Origin: Leptospiraceae bacterium
GTDB taxonomy: Bacteria; Spirochaetota; Leptospiria; Leptospirales; Leptospiraceae
DNA length: 32,342 bases
NCBI GenBank assembly: GCA_016708435.1
Contig: JADJFV010000016.1
Coordinates: 1-32,342, forward strand
Direction: 5' to 3'
A model generated the notes under the pieces. The model saw only the letters and a list, made by a program, of their open reading frames with translations. It was not told the DNA's origin and ran no database searches. Positions 25,201 through 32,342 of this stretch are shown here, piece by piece. A program made the translations under genes and the position numbers. How positions within the stretch are numbered: position 1 is the stretch's first letter; each line of letters opens with the position of its first letter.

Positions 25201-26723
25201 TACCGTGACTGTAAGTGTACCGACTGCTTCCCCTCAGGAAGGAAAGATTCTTGCCGCGGACAATGTGACCCAATTAGACACAAGAAGTTTTACCTTTACC
25301 AGTGCGAATTGGTCAACGACACAGATGTTTCGCGTTAGAGGAATTACGGGTGCAGGGACTGGAAGCGCCAATTTTACATTAACTGCCTCTGCCGTAGAGA
25401 CTGGAACCCTTCCACCAACCGGTTACACCGCATTAACCTACAATAATTATACAGGAACTAGCGCGACCCAATCCATTACAAATTACCATATTGGCGCCGG
25501 AAAAAACTTGTTCTCGCTGGAAATACAACGACTATTTCGGAAGCAGGAACAACTCAGGCTTTGTTCTTTGTATTACTTAAACAAGCTCCAACTGCAAATG
25601 TTACTATAAATTTTGGAATAAGTGCTACTTATCCATGCACATTACCAGCGTCGGTTGGAAATACGACTCAATTTACCATAAGCCCCGCTTCTTTAACAAT
25701 AACACCGGGAAATTGGAATCAGATTACAACGGCAACTCAAATTACAATTTCTAAAGTCGATGATTTTGTTGATGATGGAGATGTATCCTGTCCTGTAAGA
25801 ATCACTTCTACTACCAGTGGGGATGCTTTCTTTAACGGACTTGTTACTCCGACAGATTTTACACAACCTTCTGTTATCGTTACGGACAATGATGCACGCG
25901 GGATATTGAGGGCGAGTCAGAATCCTTTGCTGTCTGGAAGGTTGATTACGTCGAGGACGGGAGCTGCGGCTACTCTTCAATACAGTCTTACTAGCCGACC
26001 AATGACAAATGTTGTTCTATCTTTTGCAGCAACTAGCGGATATGCCACATTTGCCCCGGCTACGCTAACGTTTACTCCGGCAAATTATCTTACCCCGCAA
26101 ACTCTTACCGTCACGGGTACTGGATCAAGTCCTGCGGCTGATACGAATTATGTGGTCACGGCTACCGCAACTTCGACGGAAACAACAACCGGTTTTGCCA
26201 ATGGAGGAATTTACAATACTCTAACGGACACGCAAAATGCGACGAATCGCTTCTTGCTTTATGATCTAGTGCCTTGCACGGGACCGACCCTAGGAACATG
26301 CTCTGCTGTTAATGCTACGGGCGGAACAGTCGCAGGAACTTATATAACAACAGAATCCGGAGGTATGCGGTATTTTGCTGTTAACCTCAGAGCAAGACCG
26401 ACGACAACGGTATCGATTACTGTATCAAGCTCGAATACTGCTGAAGGCACAGTATCTCCAACAAGCCTAAGTTTTACGAATGCGAATTGGAATACACAGC
26501 AGATTGTAACTATAACAGGAATAAACGATTTTGTCATAGATGGATCTGTTTCTTATAACATCAATTTTGGCGCGATGACCGGTAACGCATCATTTACCGC
26601 AACGATACCATCTCTCACTGCTTCGAATTCGGACAATGATTGAGCACTTAAGCAATGAGTGGTGATCCAAACTATGCTGTTGATCCTCCTGACTATACGA
26701 TTTCGATTACGAATTTGGGTTGA
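22229..26723 (+). CDS. giant Calx-beta-like repeat lipoprotein (frameshifted)
   Basis: Three frames join to about 1500 residues (frame changes near 25500 and 26640). ATG 22229 gives a signal peptide ending in LSQC. Another ATG at 22186 has a stronger ribosome site but reads out of frame. The body is ten or more tandem repeats of about 100-130 residues. Each has a segment like TISPTSLTFTxxNWNxPQTI followed by VTxVxDxxxDG and closing on an acidic xNxDND turn (for example VVNVDNDTPG and VRVINNDVSG). Such Calx-beta-type beta sandwiches bind Ca2+ and build stalk-like surface proteins. It is probably a surface-exposed adhesin or structural lipoprotein. The final segment ends DPPDYTISITNLG. Long internal similarity also makes assembly collapse or expansion possible. 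Confidence 0.8.
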
Positions 26724-26817
26724 CTCTGATTTAATCCCATAAATTCCTGCTTGCTAAGAGAACTCTTTTCTTAAAAATAGTAGTCGTAACCTTTAAACAA
26801 AAAAGGCGGAGAATACT

Positions 26818-28228
26818 ATGAGCCAACAAACTACATCCTCGGGAATGCCCATTCATTTGAATGAAAGAGATTCCATCTTAGACAAGCATTTACTTACAGA
26901 GAAACTAGCTTATTTTAATCGGAAAAATCCCGGAAAGAATTACATGCGAAAGGGGGCTGGGGCTTACGGCGTGTTTACCCTATTCGTTCGTTTTTCTAAC
27001 TACCGCGGAGAAAAAGGATCAGCGGATACTATGCGTGATCCGAGAGGGTTTGCGATTAAGTTTTATACCGAAGAGGGTAATTGGGATTTTGCGGGAAACA
27101 ATATTCCAGTATTTTATATTCGGGATGCGTGGAAATTACCTGATTTAATTCATTCCCAAAAGAGAGATCCGCAAACAAATCTCAACATTGCAACTACGAT
27201 GTGGGATTTCTGGTCATTATCCCCTGAGACTTTACACGGAGTTACGATGAATTTTTCAGAGCGAGGAATTCCTAAGAGCTTTCGATATATGGATGGTTTT
27301 TCCTGTCATTCATTTAGTTTTGTCAATGCAGACAATGTTCGTGTATGGGTAAAATTTCATTTTAAATCAGAGCGGGGATTGAGTGTCTTACAAATGAAGA
27401 AGCAACAAAGCTTGAGGGGAAAATCCAGACTGTTATGTAGAAGATTTATTTCACTCGATAGAGTCAGGAATTTTTCCTAAGTGGAAGCTATTTGTTCAAA
27501 TTCTAACAGACAAAGACTTGGAAAAATTTACCTTTGATCCATTTGATGTCACTAAAGTCTGGTCTCATGCAGTGGCTCCCGAAATAGAAGTAGGGATACT
27601 AGAACTTAACCGCAATCCTGAAAACTATTTTGTAGAAGTAGAACAAGCTGCTTTTTCTCCAGCAAACGTTGTTCCCGGAATTGGTTTTTCTCCTGATAAA
27701 TTATTGCAAGCAAGACTATTTGCCTACCCCGATGCACAGCGTCATAGACTCGGCGTGAATTATCAGTCTTTGCCGATCAATCGTCCTCGCTCTTATGTAG
27801 AAAATGGATATCGCGATGGAATGATGCGACTTGATTCCAATGGAGGCTCGGCTGTGAATTACATTCCAAATAGCCTCGAAGAAAAGCCTGTATACAATAA
27901 GCAGCAAGAGGCTAATTTAGTTACTCCACCGACTATTAAGAATTATCCTCTAGATGAATACACTCAAGCAGGAAATTTATACAGACTCATGACTGATGAG
28001 AAAAAAGAAATCCTAGTTGAAAATATTGTCGAAAGTATGACACATATTCCTACTCGAATCCAGGTAAGACAATGTGTTCATTTTTATAAAGCCGACCCCG
28101 AGTATGCGTATTCAGTTTGTGATTCTCTTGGTCTTGATTTTAATGAAGTGAAAATGCTTTCTACTTTTACCTATGAGGAGCTAATCCCGAAACTGCTAAA
28201 GGACTTTATGAGAAGATTGAGAGGGTGA
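26818..28228 (+). CDS. katA: catalase (frameshifted)
   Basis: This is a clade-typical heme catalase, converting H2O2 to water and oxygen in the cytoplasm. Recognisable segments are RDPRGFAIKFYTEEGNWDFA, GNNIPVFYIRD, the heme proximal Tyr motif RLFAYPDAQRHRLG, and the C-terminal helices. The expected distal His segment (ITHAKGAGAYG) appears only partly in frame as NYMRKGAGAYG. The DNA still encodes IPERI...HAKG across small indels, so the apparent loss of the catalytic His is a reading artefact. About 25 residues normally lying between GAYG and VRFS are missing. Another frame change near 27420 splits the gene. GGCGGAGA precedes ATG 26818. The errors are most likely from sequencing. Confidence 0.9.
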
Positions 28229-28267
28229 AGACGGTGAAATAATTAGGAATTTTGAATGTAAAGAGAG

Positions 28268-28908
28268 TTGGTGTTTTTGCGTCCTATATTTTTGTTCATT
28301 GCAGGCATATACTGCTTTGCCTGTAGTGCCTACATCATTTCACCGGGTATAAGGTCAGACAATGCATTGACTAATATTGAAAAGCCGCCAGTTATACGAA
28401 ATGATAAGATTAAAAATGACAACCTTTCTGTTTCTGTGTTTATTCCAAAGAAGAAGATTTAGAAGAAACATTTTTTGATGAAAATAATTTTCTCCTGAAA
28501 ACGAAAACCTTAGAAATATCCTCACACCATTATGGGAAAGAGCAAAAGAAACAAAAAATGTTGTTCTAGTTCAAACGGAAGATAGAAAGAATAAAGAAAA
28601 TATAAGGCAAATCAAAAGTATCCATATAAATCTAAAAGATTGTGAGCCAATTAAATCCATAAACTATCAATACAATTTCATAAAATTTGTTCGCTTCAGG
28701 AATAGAGTAAGAAGTGTAACTATCTATCCCAAACTTCCTGAATCTGCTTATTTAGAAGAGATGCAACCAATTTTTCTATGAATGAAATTCCAACACTGCG
28801 ATCTATTTTTATTTTCGAGAAAAAATGTATCATTGGTTTACAATCTCTAGTTGAAGTAAAAATAGAAACGGATGAAACATTAATCTTTAAATTTCAGAAT
28901 GCAAAATA
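28268..28908 (+). CDS. hypothetical lipoprotein (frameshifted)
   Basis: A signal peptide (FLRPIFLFIAGIYCFAC) with a plausible lipobox Cys starts the reading at TTG near 28268; an upstream ATG is not seen. After frame changes near 28455 and 28780 the reading continues LTPLWERAKETKNVVLVQTE, then FVRFRNRVRSVTIYPKLPES and FIFEKKCIIGLQSLVEVKIE, ending near 28908. The length is about 210 residues. I do not recognise the family. Confidence 0.5.
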
Positions 28909-28958
28909 AAAACTCTCATCTCCCTCTCTCTGCGTCTTAGTGCCTCTGTGGCAAATCT

Positions 28959-29346
28959 TTACAACAAATACTTAAATTTCTTTTTCTTGGAACGATAGAC
29001 GATATAGTCAGAGTCAGAGAGTTACAATACTATTAATCCTTCTTCTTCGGAGACTAGAAGAAGACTTGCATCGGCGAGATCCATCGGAACATTTTGGTAT
29101 TTTAAATTAGGTTTCGGATTTTTTTCGAAGAGTGTTTGTCCTGGGGGCTAATACGAAGCGGGTCTCGTTGTAACCATTTTAGAAAATCAGATTGCACATT
29201 TGGATTGAAATTCAAAAAATGCATAGTCTCTGTGATTACAGGCCAAGTAGTATAAAACTTTCCAGAAAAGTTTTTAAAGAAAGTTTGGACGCGCAAACTA
29301 TGCGTATCTGAATTATCAAAGAGAGCGATTAAGGTCCTGCATTATG
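28959..29346 (-). CDS. PIN-domain toxin, VapC-like (frameshifted)
   Basis: Joined frames give about 130 residues on the minus strand. The start reads NAGPLIALFDNSDTHSLRVQ, and the usual initial DAGPLIAL motif is only partly in frame. TTWPVITETMHFLNFNP follows, then (after a frame change near 29100) MDLADASLLLVSEEEGLIVL and finally DSDYIVYRSKKKKFKYLL. The acidic residues at DAG, E of VITE, D of LADAS and D of SDSDY match the PIN metal site. No antitoxin gene is evident upstream at 29350-29420, so it may be orphaned. It lies outside the cassette array. Confidence 0.65.
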
Positions 29347-29404
29347 CTCGCCTTACTCCGTTTAGTGATTCATTGAAACTGAGTTGCAAAGTTGCTAGTT
29401 ATTT

Positions 29405-29641
29405 CATGTAAAAATATCGTAAATCTTGGTGTTTTTACGAACCCTTACTCTACTACCAATGCAGGCGCAGTGTATGTATTTAGGAAGATGTAGCGAAGAA
29501 AGGATAAAAAACGGAATCCTTACTTATTTCTGGAACAATAAACTTATAGTCTCAGGAATTGCCGGCTCTCCTTTAGGCACAGATGGAATTGGAACTGCTG
29601 TTAGATTAAACTGCTTTCACTCTCAAAAAGCCCAAGACTAA
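29405..29641 (+). pseudogene. possible FG-GAP repeat protein fragment
   Basis: One frame reads NPYSTTNAGAVYVFRK, a phrase common in FG-GAP (beta-propeller) repeats. It then stops and shifts to ERIKNGILTYFWNNKLIVSG and a stop at 29641. No start codon or ribosome site is convincing. It is probably a residue of a larger surface-protein gene. Confidence 0.35.
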
Positions 29642-29652
29642 ACATTTAAAAT

Positions 29653-29782
29653 TTCATTGAAAATAAAAAAATCTTCATTGAAAAAAATAAAATCTTCAAT
29701 GAAGTTTTCAAATTTCATTGAAAAATAAAATATTCAATGAAGTTTTAGAAATCTTCAATGAAGTTTTTTAAAACTTCATTGA
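29653..29782. repeat. array of seven 9-bp inverted-repeat units
   Basis: TTCATTGAA occurs at 29653, 29674, 29714 and (8 of 9 bases) 29775. Its reverse complement TTCAATGAA occurs at 29695, 29733 and 29754. Spacing is about 19-21 bp throughout, roughly two helical turns. The spacers are A/T runs. Adjacent opposite copies form nested hairpins (for example CTTCAATGAAG-TTTT with AAAACTTCATTGA). Confidence 0.8.
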
Positions 29783-30018
29783 TCTTTTAAATTTTGAAAC
29801 AGACAAAAAGAATTTTCAAAGAATCCCTGAAAGGGCTTATTCTCTGAGCTGATGTTCCGTGCTGGTCAATGCAGTTAAGGTAACAAACAAATATGAAAAA
29901 TTAACCACAAATCGAAGGGCACGAAGAGAGCGAATAAAAACTCCTTTTCTTTTTCTTAGTTGACAAATCAAAAGAAATGGTATAAATGAAACGATTTTTA
30001 TTTTGAGGAAGGTTATTC
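29783..30018. other. non-coding upstream region of M23-like gene
   Basis: I see no gene here. TTAACCACAAATCGAAGGGC followed by ACGAAGAGAGCG (from about 29900) resembles the intergenic repeat words near 19783 and 28930. GAGGAAGG near 30005 serves the next gene. Confidence 0.5.
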
Positions 30019-30668
30019 TTGAACGGAAGATGTTATATATTTTTACTCTTTGCTGGAATTGCATTTACTACAAGTCAATCAGAGATAGTAAACTATCGCA
30101 AATCTAAACCTAAAGAGGAGTTACAGTCTCAAACTTCGATGGTGGAAGCAAAAGAGTCTGTAAAAAGTAGTCCTCCGTTGAGTGAAGTGCGTGAATCTAG
30201 GAATGAACTCATCCCAATTCCAAATACTCCTCCGATTCCAGAAAAGGAAAAGATAGTCATTCCCATGACGCCGCCGACAGGTCCACCTAAGCCTCAAGTG
30301 AAACAAACAACTCAGTTTTCTCGCCCATTTAACCAAAAGCTTATCACAATCGTAAACTTTTCTGCGAATCCAGAAAATCCTCATAAGGGAGTTGTATATA
30401 GTCCGATTGAGATGGGCTCGGTTCTTTCTTCAATGGAGGGTCGAGTGCCGCTATTGACTATATGGATGGGTATCATAATTATATCATTTTGGAGCATCCA
30501 AATGGTTTTTTTACTGTCTATGGAAATTTGGATGAAGTATTTGTCGCCGAAGGGCAGACTGTAAAAAAAGGCTCTCTTTTAGGTAGTCTTGTGAAGGAAA
30601 AAGGATTGTATTTTCAAGTCAATCAGGGAAAAAAGACTCTAGACCCAATCAGTTTAATTAAAAGTTAG
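30019..30668 (+). CDS. M23-family peptidase-like exported protein (frameshifted)
   Basis: TTG 30019 follows GAGGAAGG by about 7 bp. A signal peptide (CYIFLLFAGIAFTTSQS) is followed by a long Pro/Lys/Glu-rich linker (residues 30-110). After a frame change near 30450 the C-terminal domain reads GYHNYIILEHPNGFFTVYGN, then VAEGQTVKKGSLLG and LYFQVNQGKKTLDPISLI. This is the lysostaphin-type M23 fold. The metal-binding HxH is degenerate (VYGNL in place of YAHL, and YFQV in place of HFEV), so it is probably non-catalytic, similar to EnvC- or NlpD-like activators of cell-wall amidases. The frame change is probably an indel. Confidence 0.7.
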
Positions 30669-30726
30669 ATAAAAGATTGGTTTTGACGAAAGATATTATA
30701 ATAGTGAAAATAGAAGGGATAAACTC

Positions 30727-32342
30727 TTGGCAGGACCAATAATACGACACTACAAAGCTGGCGCGATTGTCTATTTTGAAAAGGATAGAGCAGAAGACAT
30801 TTACGTCTTACAAAACGGACGCGTTATTCTCACATACATGTCAGTAGACAGTAAAATGGAAATCAAAGAAGACGTTAAGCTCGGAGAATTCTTTGGAGTA
30901 AAATCTGCGCTCGGGCGTTATCCGAGAGAAAGACTGCACAGGTCATCGGTAGTGCGAGCATTCTAGTTTTTAAGCTCGCCGATTTCGAAATATTTGTTGC
31001 AAACAAAACACATCTTATCCTAAAGATGATGAAAGTTTTTCCAGCCAGCAGACAAATTCACGGAAAAGTTAGAGAAAATTTAGGTCAATTTGGCGATCAA
31101 AAATCACCGGCATTTGAGCTTATGAACGTTGCAGAAGTATTTCATAAAACTGGAAACTACGAGCATGCTGTGTATGCGTATAATAAGTATTTGTCTCATT
31201 ATCCCGGTGGTTCGTATGCGACTCGCGCTCAGGAATTATCCCGAATAGCCGCTAAAAGTTCTATGCTTCCAGGAATATGCCTGAATTGGTTTATGAAGTA
31301 GAAAGAAGAACTGCTCCACCTACTCAAAAGCCTGCTACTGTCAGCCCTGCCAATCCAGCAGCTACTTCCACTCGCATCCAAGCACTTAGTTCTGATCTTT
31401 CCATTTCTGATTCTATCACAGAAGCAGATGATTTATATGATTCAGAAGAATACCAAGCAGCGTTAGATGCGTATAAGCCGCTCCTAACTTTGCCTCCTAC
31501 CTCACCCGGAGATGATAAGCTAATCGAAAGGCATATTTTTGCTTTGGAATGTGTCAACAGAATTAGAACTCTGGGATCTCGCCTACTCATCATTATCCAC
31601 TTATGTTAAGAAATATCCAAAAGGCGAGCGCGTGAAAGAGGCGATTTACAGCTTAGGCTTTAATCTGAGAATAAAGGTGAAAAAGTCGGCAATCATGCTC
31701 TATACAAAAGTTACAACTCTTCCACCTTCTGATGAGTTTGTCGAAAGCAAATTCTGAAATAGCGAGATTGAGAGGTAATGATCATGCTAGAAGCAATGTT
31801 TGGAAAGTTTGGAAGGTATTCAAGCCCAATGAAATTATTTTTTGTGAATATGAGCCTGGCAATGATTTCATTTGATTCCAAGAAGGTCAAGTCAAATTTA
31901 CAAAAACAGTAGGCTCTTCCATCAAAGACATTAGACGTATTAGAATCTGGAGATATTTTGGAGAAATGGCAATTTAGAAGAGCAACCTCGCTCGGCAACT
32001 GCTGTTGTATTACTTTGAGGATTTCTTGCGTTAAATTTTAATCGTGCTAACTTTGAACTCTTAACGACCAGAATCCACAACTTGGCTACGAGTAATGACC
32101 ATTTTTTCTACTCATGTTGAATGATGCAAAGAGACGACTCATGATTCATCATGGATGATATCATTGGGAAATTATCTGATGTATTCACTTGATGCTCTAC
32201 GAAAACAAGGTATTAACGATCTGAAAGAAATTACACTCAAAGTAACCATTGAAGATTTGGACATTGGGTGGTCAACCTGTTGGCGAAGTGCAAAAAGTTC
32301 TCGCTCAACTCAAAAAGTCAGGTAAGATTGATATCTACGCAG
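30727..32342 (+). CDS. cyclic-nucleotide-binding/TPR/cyclic-nucleotide-binding protein (frameshifted, runs off window)
   Basis: Joining at least six frames gives one protein that continues past the right edge. It starts at TTG 30727. The first CNB domain reads HYKAGAIVYFEKDRAEDIYV, LQNGRVILTY and LGEFFGVKSALG. The middle is TPR-like: FHKTGNYEHAVYAYNKYLSH, later EADDLYDSEEYQAALDAYKP and LAYSSLSTYVKKYPKGERVK. A second CNB domain begins KVFKPNEIIFCEYEPGNDFY, continues to FGEMAI and SATAVV, and runs into a winged-helix-like end near 32200-32342 (GEVQKVLAQLKKSGKIDIYA). Two CNB domains flanking TPRs suggest a cytoplasmic signalling or scaffold protein. The apparent breaks at about 30940, 31250, 31550, 31750, 31870 and 31970 are probably indels. 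Confidence 0.6.

Noticed and set aside
26930..26990. Catalase lacking its catalytic His
   Set aside because: The HAKG codons are present in a neighbouring frame, with flanking small indels that restore it, so the loss is most likely a sequence error.
29653..29782. Rho-independent terminator series or CRISPR
   Set aside because: Units are only 9 bp with A/T spacers in mixed orientation. The stems are AT-rich and lack the GC core of terminators, and spacers are too short for CRISPR.

Overview
The window is AT-rich bacterial DNA (roughly 35% GC by eye) with no rRNA or tRNA gene that I can recognise. The mix of lipoproteins with short relaxed lipoboxes, a giant tandem-domain surface lipoprotein, a STAS protein next to a VWA protein, a two-domain cyclic-nucleotide-binding/TPR protein and a cassette array suggests a spirochaete of the Leptospira lineage. 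That assignment is inference, not proof.

Positions 1-19540 form a cassette array. Seven copies of a 280-350 bp structured repeat separate blocks of unrelated cargo. Each copy starts with a motif like GCCTAAC/GCATAAC followed by GAGTATCC, and ends with GGATACTC followed by GTTATGC/GTTAGGC. This R''-L''...L'-R' layout is the symmetry of an integron attC site, but the copies are several times longer than classical attC sites and contain branched internal hairpins that covary between copies. The two ends of each cassette are complementary to each other for 16-90 bp beyond the core, and this pairing is cassette-specific. The layout places the integrase platform to the left, outside the window. Cargo in order: (0) a decayed fused restriction-nuclease/DNA-methyltransferase gene; (1) a redox module with a MarR regulator, a small membrane protein, a cytochrome b561 and a cytochrome c; (2) a CPA2 cation/proton antiporter and a DUF3124 lipoprotein; (3) a possible PD-(D/E)XK protein, a YbjN protein, a CsgG-like/SH3 lipoprotein, a MORN lipoprotein and an antitoxin/PIN toxin pair; (4) a pentapeptide-repeat potassium channel and a possible HEPN RNase; (5) a possible restriction-endonuclease-fold protein; (6) an HNH-like protein with a small helical partner. 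Restriction, HEPN, nuclease and toxin-antitoxin cargo suggests the array stores defence and stress genes.

Positions 19541-32342 look like ordinary chromosome: a STAS anti-anti-sigma factor, a VWA protein with a coupled small partner, a roughly 1500-residue Calx-beta-like repeat lipoprotein, a catalase, a lipoprotein, a PIN toxin on the minus strand, an array of 9-bp inverted repeats, an M23-like protein, and a CNB-TPR-CNB protein running off the right edge.

One caution applies throughout. Many conserved genes (catalase, antiporter, cytochrome b561, MarR, M23, CNB protein) carry one or more single-base frameshifts, often at homopolymers. This looks more like uncorrected long-read error than real decay, so I call these frameshifted genes rather than pseudogenes, except for the heavily broken methyltransferase and one short fragment.
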